The notes under the pieces are model-generated. The model was not told where the DNA came from and did not search any database. It saw only the letters and a list, made by a program, of their open reading frames with translations. The translations under genes were made by a program, and so were the position numbers. A stretch of 64,000 nucleotides of DNA from Saccharofermentans sp. GTDB lineage: Bacteria; Bacillota; Clostridia; Saccharofermentanales; Saccharofermentanaceae. The DNA lies in assembly GCA_024685135.1 (NCBI GenBank), contig JAIKWA010000050.1, forward strand, positions 1 through 64,000, written 5' to 3'. Positions within the stretch are counted from its first letter, which is position 1; each line of letters begins with the position of its first letter. This document shows positions 51,723 through 60,818 of this stretch, piece after piece.

Positions 51723-51868
51723 ATAAAAACCTCCATGACAGAGTAATTTACAAACTGCACTATTTTAGCATATTAAGAGTAAAAATGCAGAAGATTGATG
51801 CACCTAAACACAAAAATAAGAAATTTGTTAGTGCTATACTTGCAATATCAGCTTGGGAGGTGCCTCAA

Positions 51869-52198
51869 ATGCTTTGGAAACAGTTACCTGACAACATGGA
51901 TTGGATGGATAAGCTTAAATATTTTTTAGTAAACGGCGAGACCGAAGTCACTCACAAAGATCTGTCTGACGCACTTTGCGTTTTGCTCGGCATGTACCTC
52001 GATGAATACAGTAACTGTCTTGCCCTCGAAGATGCGATATTAGAGGAATTCGGCGAAGATAAGCTAAACGATCTGATGGATAAGAGCATCACTGACAGCG
52101 CCATCTACCACTATTCGAAGCTCCTCGAAGCGCCTAGTGAGAGGCAAAGAAAACTCCTGGCCGTGGAATATCTCGAGAAGCTTCAGACTGAAGGCTGA
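51869..52198 (+). CDS. Small hypothetical protein
   Basis: ATG at 51869 preceded by GGGAGGTG; acidic helical 110-aa product; ORF-track start at 51668 overlaps pheS. Confidence 0.65.
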   Translation: MLWKQLPDNMDWMDKLKYFLVNGETEVTHKDLSDALCVLLGMYLDEYSNCLALEDAILEEFGEDKLNDLMDKSITDSAIYHYSKLLEAPSERQRKLLAVEYLEKLQTEG

Positions 52199-52563
52199 TC
52201 CTCGTTTAAGATCTCATCCAGGATAGAACATGCATCCTCGATACAACCCGGGCAGGATCTGAGCATGGGACCGCCCGTCCTTCCCTTGAGCACTTTACAC
52301 TGTGACGAAGTATTCTTCGAGATAAAACGCTCTTCCAATTCATCGACCTTATCGGGCCTTTTATTCTTGAGGACTTCCTGACATGCAAGAACTGCGCCGC
52401 ATGTGCCCATCTTACCGCCCGAAAACATCATGCCCTTGAGCATTATCTCAGGCTCTTTGAGTCCCGATTCCTCGGCATATGTCGTAAGCACGCAGGCTCC
52501 GCACATCATCTTACCGAATTTTGAGGCTGCCTGCCCCGCTCTGTTATACTGCTCCTTCGACAT
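52183..52563 (-). CDS. C_GCAxxG_C_C-like cysteine-rich redox protein
   Basis: CGAC...GTCGAVLACQ...CPGCIEDAC cysteine pattern. Confidence 0.7.
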   Translation of the reverse strand: MSKEQYNRAGQAASKFGKMMCGACVLTTYAEESGLKEPEIMLKGMMFSGGKMGTCGAVLACQEVLKNKRPDKVDELEERFISKNTSSQCKVLKGRTGGPMLRSCPGCIEDACSILDEILNEDQPSV

Positions 52564-53473
52564 CGATCAGTGTTAAGACTCCGTTCGTAAAAGTAAATGA
52601 TATGACAAGATAGCCGCTTTGAGCAGCATCAAGTCCGTACATTATGGTTGTTGAGACATCTTCTCCGGCCTGTACTTCCTCGTTGTAGTGAGGCTGCCCG
52701 AATGTCGCTATAAGTTCATCTACGGTAGTGACACCGAGCGTTATTGTATTGATTCCGACATCGTTGGGCACATCAGTGCTTCCTGCCAGAGAAGCATATG
52801 CATTAACGCTTGTGATACGGCAATCTTCAATGGGGATCTCCACGTTTGTCGGATTCGTTACAGCCAGGGTTATCATGAACATCGGTTTTGAAAGATCTAC
52901 GTCTTCAGCGTTCCAGCAGTTTACACCCGGCAAGGAGACATCGATGCCGTACTCGGTCTCGCCTGCTTCGATCGTTGTTCTATGAGAATCGAGAGAAGCA
53001 ACAGCGCCGCTTGCGATAAGGGATTTAAGATCGCTCGATATATCGTAATCCACGCCGTCTGCAGTAAGAGTATGTATTATGCCGTAACCACCCGGGATAG
53101 GCGGATATGTAACCGTTGTATTGCTTGTAGGATCTGTGGCCCTTGTGGCAGTAGGGGCGGCTGAAGGAAGCGTAGGGTCCACTACCGCTTCAGAGGGCAA
53201 ACTCGGACGGTTGATGATCTCCGTAAACTTAAATCTGTTTGCTTCCTCATCAAAAGTAACATGAGTCTCGATTATCCCGTCTGTAGAAAGGAATATCCAT
53301 GTCGTCTCGCCGTCTTCCTCAGTCTCTTCGACGAGATCAAAATCAACTTCGTATTCTTCTTCGGCGGCAATCTCGGCCGTCTCCTCGTCAGGTTCTATCT
53401 TCCGTTTAAGAGAGCACGAAGCGGCCGGCAGTACAAGACTTATAGCTAGCAAAGATGCGATTACTCTTCTCAT
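52544..53473 (-). CDS. Putative lipoprotein, unknown function
   Basis: MRRVIASLLAISLVLPAASC lipobox; RBS GAGGAGAAGG; ORF-track start 53632 is too far upstream. Confidence 0.82.
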   Translation of the reverse strand: MRRVIASLLAISLVLPAASCSLKRKIEPDEETAEIAAEEEYEVDFDLVEETEEDGETTWIFLSTDGIIETHVTFDEEANRFKFTEIINRPSLPSEAVVDPTLPSAAPTATRATDPTSNTTVTYPPIPGGYGIIHTLTADGVDYDISSDLKSLIASGAVASLDSHRTTIEAGETEYGIDVSLPGVNCWNAEDVDLSKPMFMITLAVTNPTNVEIPIEDCRITSVNAYASLAGSTDVPNDVGINTITLGVTTVDELIATFGQPHYNEEVQAGEDVSTTIMYGLDAAQSGYLVISFTFTNGVLTLIDVEGAV

Positions 53474-53599
53474 AGCCTTCTCCTCATATATTGTCCATCC
53501 AATTATAGCATTATACCTCAGACTAAAAAAATATAGATATTTACCGTTACCTCTACAATCCCGTAAGTGCATTTGATAAAATAAGCACCGGAGGCATAT

Positions 53600-54268
53600 A
53601 TGACTATCTACGAAGCCATACAGGAGAGACATTCCGTAAGGATCTTTAGGAAGGACCCTATCCCGGACGATGTGCTCAAACTCTTAAATCAGAGGATCAA
53701 GGAGCTTAACTCGGAATACGATGTCGAGCTCGCACTCGTTACCTCCAATACCAAGGTCATCAACACAGCATATAAATATACATTCACCAAGAATGCGGAT
53801 AACTGCATCGTCCTTACAGGCAAGAACAGACCCGGCATAGACGAGGTCATCGGCTATGTCGGTTGTGACATCATGCTCTATGCCCAGACATTAGGGCTCA
53901 ACACCTGCTGGATGAGCGGCTCCATCAATAAAGGCGAAGCAAGAGATGCAGCAAGGGCAAAGCCCGGTTATCTCATCCCCGGTATAGTAGTTATCGGCTA
54001 TGGTGAAAATCAAGGCAAGCCTCACAGATCCAAAGAATATAAAGATGTAGCAAGATATATTGGCGAAGCACCATACTGGTTCTATAAAGGCGTAGGCTGC
54101 GTGCTCTTAGCCCCTACCGCCAATAATAAACAGGCATTCAATATAAAAGGTGATGCGGGGAAAGTACGCATCACCTGTGATAACGGTTCTTATTCCGGCT
54201 TAGAACTCGGGATTGCAAAATACCATTTCGAAGCCGGTGCCGGCAAAGATAATTTTACCTGGGCCTGA
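53600..54268 (+). CDS. Nitroreductase-family protein
   Basis: IYEAIQERHSVRIFRKDPI N-terminus, LGLNTCWMSG; FMN nitroreductase fold. Confidence 0.85.
   Translation: MTIYEAIQERHSVRIFRKDPIPDDVLKLLNQRIKELNSEYDVELALVTSNTKVINTAYKYTFTKNADNCIVLTGKNRPGIDEVIGYVGCDIMLYAQTLGLNTCWMSGSINKGEARDAARAKPGYLIPGIVVIGYGENQGKPHRSKEYKDVARYIGEAPYWFYKGVGCVLLAPTANNKQAFNIKGDAGKVRITCDNGSYSGLELGIAKYHFEAGAGKDNFTWA
54140..54176 (-). terminator. Intrinsic-terminator-like hairpin for minus-strand transcription, inside the nitroreductase CDS
   Basis: Minus strand AGGTGATGCG-TACTTTCCC-CGCATCACCT-TTTATATTG; about 95 nt past the DHH gene stop. Confidence 0.7.
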
Positions 54269-55201
54269 TCAAGGATGTTCGTTGAGCTTTGCGATGATAT
54301 CGGGAAGCTGTGCATCTACCTTATCGTTATCGAGCTGGCAAGTACCTGCCTTTGGATGACCACCGCCGCCATATGACAGGCAGAGCTCACCGATATCAAC
54401 AGTTCCTGCAGTATTGAAGATAGACTTACCGATCATTACGGCCGTATTCTGCTTCTTAAAGCCCCATGCCACATGGATGCTCATCTCTGCTTCGGGATAC
54501 ATTGCATAGATCATGAACCTGTTGCCTGTATAGATGACATCGAGAGGTCTTAAGTCTAATACAGCGACCTTGCCATGCATCTGAACATTCTCCTTGAGCT
54601 GCTGCTTGAACAGTTCCTGCTGCTCAAAGTACATATCGACTCTCTCCTTGACGTCAGGAAGCTTCATAACATCGTCTATGGAGTGATCTACACAGAAATC
54701 TATGAGCTTCATCATGAGGTCGTAATTGGAGATAGTGAAATTATGGAAACGGCCGAGGCCAGTTCTTGCGTCCATAAGGAAGTTCATGAGCACCCAGCCT
54801 GAAGGATTCAGGATCTCATCGATAGTAAAATCAGCTGAATCGCCCTTATCTACTGCATTCAGGATCTCCTCGCTCACGGTGTGGAAGCGCTCCTTGCCTC
54901 CATAGTAGTTATAGACTACCCTTGCAGCGGACTTTGCACCGCCGAGGCAGATGAACTTGCCTTCAAATGCGGATTCGTCATTGCGCAAGATCTCACTCTC
55001 ATGGTGATCGAACGCAAGTCCTACTCTGGGATCAAAGGGAAGGTTTGTTGTGATGTCGTTTGACGTGATATCTATCTTACCGTCCTGAACATCCTTGGGA
55101 TGAACGAACTTGATGTCATCTATCATATCAAGTTCCTTAAGCAGCATAGCGCAAACGAGACCATCAAAGTCACTTCTTGTTACCAGACGCATCTTATCCA
55201 T
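54269..55201 (-). CDS. DHH-family phosphoesterase-like protein
   Basis: RLVTRSDFDGLVCAML, AFDHHES, YGGGGHPKAGTCQ motifs; ATG at 55201 with RBS GGAGGT. Confidence 0.85.
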   Translation of the reverse strand: MDKMRLVTRSDFDGLVCAMLLKELDMIDDIKFVHPKDVQDGKIDITSNDITTNLPFDPRVGLAFDHHESEILRNDESAFEGKFICLGGAKSAARVVYNYYGGKERFHTVSEEILNAVDKGDSADFTIDEILNPSGWVLMNFLMDARTGLGRFHNFTISNYDLMMKLIDFCVDHSIDDVMKLPDVKERVDMYFEQQELFKQQLKENVQMHGKVAVLDLRPLDVIYTGNRFMIYAMYPEAEMSIHVAWGFKKQNTAVMIGKSIFNTAGTVDIGELCLSYGGGGHPKAGTCQLDNDKVDAQLPDIIAKLNEHP

Positions 55202-55279
55202 TGTCATACCTCCAACAAACATAATTGATATCTCTAATATAGCAAAGATCAATTACGAAAAAAGAAAACAGAATGTTAA

Positions 55280-55906
55280 TTAATCTTGGAGATAGGGATT
55301 TGTCTTAAGCTCATATCCGATGGAAGTATCGGGGCCGTGGCCCGGGAATACGGGGAGTTCTTGAGGCAAAGCGGCAAGCATTCTAAGGGAATCTTGCATA
55401 TCCTTTATGCTTCCGCCCTCCATATCACATCTGCCCATACTTCCGGCAAATAAAGTATCTCCGCTAAGCAAAGCTTCAGCCGTATCATCCTTTATAAGGA
55501 AACATACGGAGCCTTTGCTGTGCCCCGGGGTTGCTAAGACCTTGATATTAAATGGGTCTATATCAAAAGAACCTTTGGCATCTTCGTGCTCAAAGCTGTA
55601 CATACGGTCCTCACCGGTCATATAAGAGCAGTTATAGATGGGATCCTTGAGCAGATAATCGTCCTCATAAGACATATATACCTTTGCTTCAGGGCATAAT
55701 GCATGCCATTTGTCGATATAGCAAAGATGGTCATTATGTGCGTGAGTTATAAGAATACCCCTTACCATGTTGCCGGTAAGCTCATCTATCCTGCCCAATA
55801 CCTCATCAGGACTTACTGAAGGGTCAACGATCAAAGCAGTATCTCCGCTCTTTATAACGTAGCAGTTAGATCCGAGCGGTCCTATCGGGAAACTATAGAT
55901 ATTCAT
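55280..55906 (-). CDS. MBL-fold metallo-hydrolase (glyoxalase II-like)
   Basis: ITHAHNDHLCYID, ATPGHSKGSVCF, SGDTLFAGSMGRCD, FPGHGPDT metal-binding motifs. Confidence 0.93.
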   Translation of the reverse strand: MNIYSFPIGPLGSNCYVIKSGDTALIVDPSVSPDEVLGRIDELTGNMVRGILITHAHNDHLCYIDKWHALCPEAKVYMSYEDDYLLKDPIYNCSYMTGEDRMYSFEHEDAKGSFDIDPFNIKVLATPGHSKGSVCFLIKDDTAEALLSGDTLFAGSMGRCDMEGGSIKDMQDSLRMLAALPQELPVFPGHGPDTSIGYELKTNPYLQD

Positions 55907-55912
55907 AGGAGA

Positions 55913-56326
55913 TCAATCTACCGGATTAGAGTAATCGCTGCTCCACTGACGGTAATCCAGAGCGCCTGCATCTACAGCCGTTATAAGGACTTCGGCAGAT
56001 GCGATATTGGTCGCATAAGGGATAGTATACTGATCGCAAACATCGAGGAGCTGTGAAGAATTGGATCCTTTGTTCTGTCTGCCGTCTCTTAAGTAGATAA
56101 CACAGTCGATACCGTTGAACTCGGCTCTTGAAGCGAGCTGCTCAAAACCTGCGGAATAATCTACGGAAAGGCCTGATACCTCAAGATCTGCAGATGTCTT
56201 AAGGAGCTTAGCTGTGTTGTATATGGAAATAAGCTGGTGTTTCTCGAGCAAAGGTTTATAAGCAATGCAAAAATTAACGAGAAGTTCTGTCTTCCTATTA
56301 TCCGCCATCAAGACAATCTTCATCAA
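55913..56326 (-). CDS. Methylglyoxal synthase-like (MGS-fold) protein with altered active site
   Basis: Overall MGS-like layout (IVLMADNRKTELLVNFC, CVIYLRDG, IPYATNIASAEVLI), but the GGDQQ and HDPD motifs are not preserved. Confidence 0.65.
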   Translation of the reverse strand: MMKIVLMADNRKTELLVNFCIAYKPLLEKHQLISIYNTAKLLKTSADLEVSGLSVDYSAGFEQLASRAEFNGIDCVIYLRDGRQNKGSNSSQLLDVCDQYTIPYATNIASAEVLITAVDAGALDYRQWSSDYSNPVD

Positions 56327-56432
56327 AAGTTCTCCATCAAAACATTAATAATATGATGATAAAGAATTTGGATATGCAAAACAATTTATAATTATTACAA
56401 ATTTAACGACAATAAATTGGCTTTTTGACAAA

Positions 56433-58763
56433 TTACCCGGCGGTGGGATCTACGCTCGGAATATAGTCTCCGAGCACTGGATTTATTGTGGTCAGATCGA
56501 CTGAAGAATCGTATTGTGTCTCAAAATAAGCACTCAGGAGCTTCTTTGCGATAACGATGGTAGAAGCGCCCCACTCACCTTTTTCAACGATGAGAGCTAT
56601 TGCTACCTGCGGATCGTCCTTAGGTGCATAACAGATGAATAGACCGTTGGAATACTCTTTACGCAGCTCCTCGTAACCCGTCTCGGCCGTACCCGTCTTA
56701 CAAACGATCTCGACCGGGAAGGAACCGAACTGATTCTGTGCGGTACTATCCCAGGAGCTTGTACCCGTAACAACGCATCTCATGGCCTCTCTTACCGCAT
56801 TGATGCTGGATTCGGAGATGCCGAGATCCACGGATTCTCTCTGGCCCTCGTAGAGTATCGAGCCGTCGCTTGCCACAACAGAATCAATAACATAAGGTGT
56901 TACGAGCCTGTTTGTTGCGATTCCTGCCGTATATCTGCAGAGCTGGAGGATGGTAAAGCAGTCGTCGAACTGTCCGATCGCGGCCTGCGCAGTGTTTGAC
57001 GGGAACCATGTCTTATCGTATTCGGACTCGTGGAGGAGTCTTTTTGTCTCTCTTGAAGACATAACTCCTGATATCTCACCCGGAAGATCGATGCCGGTCT
57101 TAAGACCGAGGCCAAATCTGTGGGCCATATCAGCGATATAGTCGATACCCGTATCAACGCCAAGGAGCATGAAGTAAACGTTGCAGGATGTAGCCATAGC
57201 CGAATTGAGGTTCAAAGGACCGTGACCTGTCGTTGCGAACTCGAGGCACTTAAACTGCCATCCGCCGATATCGATAGGGCTCGTACATCTGATCCAGTTG
57301 GATTCAGGGGTTATCCTGCCCTGCTCGAGGCCTGCAAGAGCAGTGATGGGCTTGAATGTCGAACCCGGAGCATACATTGACATGATGGCTCTGTTCCACA
57401 AAGGGAGGTCAGCAGCCGTCAGCTCTTCGTATTCGTCGATACCAAGATAGTATTTAACCTGCTCTGCGGCCTGTTCGTCGCCGTAGCTTGCGAGGATAAA
57501 GTCATTAGGGTCGTAATTGGGATAAGAACCCATGGCAAGGACCGCACCGGTATTAACGTCCATCATAACGAACGCGCCGGAGCTTGCCGTGGCATAACCT
57601 GTCTGCTCTACGGCTTCAGCAGCCTGAGCTTCGTTGATATAGTCCTTGAGGGCTTCAGTACCTACTTCCTGAAGATGTGAATCAATGGTGAGGTTGACCG
57701 TCGCGCCGGGCTCGGGGTCTATGCCGTAGTCAGAAGACACATAGAAGCCTTCCTCACCTTCAGTAGTCCAGATATTATAAGGTGTTACGCCCGAGCTTCC
57801 GTGCAGATATCTCTCCATCTGGGATTCGACGCCCGACATACCGACCATATCGTCACTGGTATAGCCGAACTGTGACAGATTCGTATAAGATTCAGGCGAG
57901 ATCCTTCCTACATAGCCCAAGACATGGCAGCTGTAGAGAGCCTGCGGAGAATATGTTCTCGCATAGTCCTCGCCTATTACGATACCCATGTAGTGGTAGT
58001 TCTGTTCCTTCAATATGGTAACAAGCTCATCGGGCACATCCATTGCGATCTCAACGGGGCTTCCCTTTATAAAGGACCAGTTATCCTGATATATCTGATA
58101 TCTTATCCTGATGATGCGGTAAGCTTCCTCATCCGTATAACCGTTATCGAGGCCGAACTTCTGTCTGAGATAGAGAAAGAATACCTCCGGATCCGTCTTA
58201 ACATAATTGTCCGTAAAGGTGACGATAACGCCCTGGGAATAGTCTTCGAGGGCAAAGAGGTTCGTATCAGACTGCCAGAGCCTTATCTTCTCTTCGTCCT
58301 TAAGGAATCTCGGCTCGGGATCCATCGCAAAGTAGTCGTCGAGTCCGCATACGGTGATGCAATTATATTCATCGAAAAGATAACTGAGCTCGAGGCACAG
58401 AGAGTTAAGCTCGTCGTCATCCATATAGGCATTGGCGATCATAACGGTGTTGTATTTGATCGAAGACGCAAGGAGCACTCCCCTGCTGTCATAGATATCA
58501 CCTCTCGGAGCCTCGGATACATACTGTCTTACGACGCCCAAAGAGCCTTCTGAGATAGTATTCTGATAGCCTGAGAACTGAAGGCGCATGGTCATTATAA
58601 AGATGACAACGCCAAAAGCCGAGAATATAAGAGCCAGGATAAGGAACCTGTTACCTACAAGCCCTTTGATAAGCTCCCATAAACCCTTATTGGAATCTTC
58701 AGATCCCTTGCCTGAGTTGCGGTCAAATGCGCCGTAGTCCTTACCTGTCAGATTTGAAGCCAT
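56433..58763 (-). CDS. mrdA: Penicillin-binding protein 2 (elongasome transpeptidase)
   Basis: APGSTFKPITALAG (SxxK), ATSCNVYF (SxN), CKTGTAETG (KTG); next to mreD/mreC. Confidence 0.93.
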   Translation of the reverse strand: MASNLTGKDYGAFDRNSGKGSEDSNKGLWELIKGLVGNRFLILALIFSAFGVVIFIMTMRLQFSGYQNTISEGSLGVVRQYVSEAPRGDIYDSRGVLLASSIKYNTVMIANAYMDDDELNSLCLELSYLFDEYNCITVCGLDDYFAMDPEPRFLKDEEKIRLWQSDTNLFALEDYSQGVIVTFTDNYVKTDPEVFFLYLRQKFGLDNGYTDEEAYRIIRIRYQIYQDNWSFIKGSPVEIAMDVPDELVTILKEQNYHYMGIVIGEDYARTYSPQALYSCHVLGYVGRISPESYTNLSQFGYTSDDMVGMSGVESQMERYLHGSSGVTPYNIWTTEGEEGFYVSSDYGIDPEPGATVNLTIDSHLQEVGTEALKDYINEAQAAEAVEQTGYATASSGAFVMMDVNTGAVLAMGSYPNYDPNDFILASYGDEQAAEQVKYYLGIDEYEELTAADLPLWNRAIMSMYAPGSTFKPITALAGLEQGRITPESNWIRCTSPIDIGGWQFKCLEFATTGHGPLNLNSAMATSCNVYFMLLGVDTGIDYIADMAHRFGLGLKTGIDLPGEISGVMSSRETKRLLHESEYDKTWFPSNTAQAAIGQFDDCFTILQLCRYTAGIATNRLVTPYVIDSVVASDGSILYEGQRESVDLGISESSINAVREAMRCVVTGTSSWDSTAQNQFGSFPVEIVCKTGTAETGYEELRKEYSNGLFICYAPKDDPQVAIALIVEKGEWGASTIVIAKKLLSAYFETQYDSSVDLTTINPVLGDYIPSVDPTAG

Positions 58764-59371
58764 GAATCTTCTCCATAAGACTTGATGACATCGTCATTCG
58801 AATCATCGCTCTTCCTTCTGCTTACGGGCCCTAAGAACCTCAGAAGGAATATGATGGGTAAAGCCGCAAGGACATTTACGAGCAGCGAAGGCAGGATCGA
58901 ATCCGTAAGGATCTTGCCCAGAGTAAGTGTATAGATAGCGCCGTCCTGCAGCTTGAGCCACAGGAATATGCAGATATGTCCCGATACTTTATAGATGAGA
59001 GTAGCAGAGAGCACTGCAAGTAGCGCGAAGTGAACATTTCTGTGAAGTCTGTGCTTGAAGAACGAAGAACCGTAGCTTCCCGCGAGGAATAAGACGAGCA
59101 TGCCGATACCTGAAGCAAGCTGTGTCTTGCCGTCTAATCCCATGATGATCGGGGATGCAAAACAGTCTCTTATCATGCCGGTTATAAGTCCCACGACCGC
59201 TCCGTCAAGGAAGCCGTAATAGTAGCCTGTGAGCACCACAAAAGCAAAAGTAAGATCAGCTACCTGACCTCTGAAGCTTATGGCATTCGGGAAGGATACC
59301 TGGAAGGTTGTAAAGAGGAGTATATAAATCGCATATACGATTATTTTCCTTATGGGAAACTTACCCTGCAT
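58748..59371 (-). CDS. mreD: Rod shape-determining protein MreD
   Basis: Polytopic membrane protein between mreC and PBP2. Confidence 0.88.
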   Translation of the reverse strand: MQGKFPIRKIIVYAIYILLFTTFQVSFPNAISFRGQVADLTFAFVVLTGYYYGFLDGAVVGLITGMIRDCFASPIIMGLDGKTQLASGIGMLVLFLAGSYGSSFFKHRLHRNVHFALLAVLSATLIYKVSGHICIFLWLKLQDGAIYTLTLGKILTDSILPSLLVNVLAALPIIFLLRFLGPVSRRKSDDSNDDVIKSYGEDSWLQI

Positions 59372-60254
59372 TTTCTGTCACTTCCGTTTCATCCGAAGCC
59401 TCTTCCTCTTCAGTCTGATAAGGGATCATGACGAATACGTCCTCGATATCGCCGATATCGGAATTAGGCTTTAAGGTTGCCGTAATTGCAAGAGGGTTCG
59501 AATAGTCGACGTCAACTATCGTTCCCACCGGAATACCTTCAGGGAAAAGGCCGCCCTCACCTGATGTAACGATCTCTGTGCCGGGCTCTATCACAGTGCC
59601 GCTCTCGATCCTTGTTACGAGGCAAAGCCCGTCGTTCTTAAGAGAAGCGTCACCTGATACGAGCATGGTCGCGCCGTTTACTACGTTGACCTTGCAGGCA
59701 ACCGAGAAACCCTCGTGGAGCAAAGGCAGTACCATCGAATCAGAGCTTCCGACTTCTATTACCCTTCCGACGAGGTTCATCTCTACATCGAGTACCGGGA
59801 AAGCCTCCATGCTCTGAGCATCGATGCCGTCATTGGAACCCGCACCGACACGGATAACGGAGAACCACTCATCTGCCTCTCTTGAGAGAACCTGAGCGCC
59901 GTAGATATCGTAGTTGCTGAAGGTATCTCTTATGTGGAATGCATCCTTGAGCTCCTCGTATCTGATAGCAGCCTCTTCGTTCTGAGTAAGCTGATATCTG
60001 AGGTCCGCTATCTGGTCTTTGAGATTCTCATTCTCTTCTCTTATGGCCATACCATCCGTAAGAGCTGCCCAGAAGTCTGAGATGACATTGCCGGAATTCA
60101 TAACAAAAGCCTGCACCGGCGATACTATCGCCGATACAGGTTTCTTAAGGAATGCTATTGGACTGTTGGGGATAAAACTAAGCACTACTCCCGCTACGAG
60201 TGCAAGAGATACGGCAAGAACTATGAACCATTTTGTGCTAAAGAGTTTCTTCAA
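59361..60254 (-). CDS. mreC: Rod shape-determining protein MreC
   Basis: N-terminal TM, coiled coil (LKDQIADLRYQLTQ), beta-domain motifs (VTSGEGGLFPEGIPVGTI). Confidence 0.93.
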   Translation of the reverse strand: MKKLFSTKWFIVLAVSLALVAGVVLSFIPNSPIAFLKKPVSAIVSPVQAFVMNSGNVISDFWAALTDGMAIREENENLKDQIADLRYQLTQNEEAAIRYEELKDAFHIRDTFSNYDIYGAQVLSREADEWFSVIRVGAGSNDGIDAQSMEAFPVLDVEMNLVGRVIEVGSSDSMVLPLLHEGFSVACKVNVVNGATMLVSGDASLKNDGLCLVTRIESGTVIEPGTEIVTSGEGGLFPEGIPVGTIVDVDYSNPLAITATLKPNSDIGDIEDVFVMIPYQTEEEEASDETEVTENAG

Positions 60255-60278
60255 ATCGAATCTCCCCGGAATCTATGA

Positions 60279-60803
60279 TCAGATCTTACGACCGCAGCAG
60301 TTCTTGTACTTCTTGCCTGAACCGCAAGGACAGGGATCGTTTCTGCCGATCTTGTTGGAGTGAGCGATATTAGCTTCGCGGTACTCTCTTGTGATCTCCT
60401 TCATCTTGGAATCCTCCAAGACCTTGTTCCAAGCCTTGAGGCCGTAGAGCCAGTCAGCCTTTGCGTCACGCATGTTGTAATAGAGCTTCTCGTAATCGAT
60501 CTCAAGATCGATATCGGAATCGTCGACGATAGATTCAAGATCAAGAGAATCGCCGTTTGTGAGGCTTGCCTTGATACCGTCTAAGAAGCCTAAGAAGATA
60601 TCCATCGTATCGTCGTTGAAACCGAGCTTGATAGCCATAGGCTTAGCCTTGCCGCTGATAAGCTCCTTGTTGTCGGGATATGCACTTAAGATAAGGTCAT
60701 ATGCATTCTTCTCCATTGCATAGTACTTGTTGATGTATTCAACGTAAGTCTGCTGATTTACAGCATCCTCGGACTTGTCCATCCATGTCTTGTAGTAGCT
60801 CAT
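60279..60803 (-). CDS. SEC-C zinc-motif protein, unknown function
   Basis: C-terminal [22 protein letters not shown]. Confidence 0.85.
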   Translation of the reverse strand: MSYYKTWMDKSEDAVNQQTYVEYINKYYAMEKNAYDLILSAYPDNKELISGKAKPMAIKLGFNDDTMDIFLGFLDGIKASLTNGDSLDLESIVDDSDIDLEIDYEKLYYNMRDAKADWLYGLKAWNKVLEDSKMKEITREYREANIAHSNKIGRNDPCPCGSGKKYKNCCGRKI

Positions 60804-60818
60804 ATTAACCTCCAGAAA

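Noticed and set aside
52120-52260. Fourth convergent-end terminator between 51869..52198 (+) and 52183..52563 (-)
   Set aside because: Only short or bulged stems (e.g. AGCTTC-AGACT-GAAGGCT) without a T-tract on either strand; not convincing.
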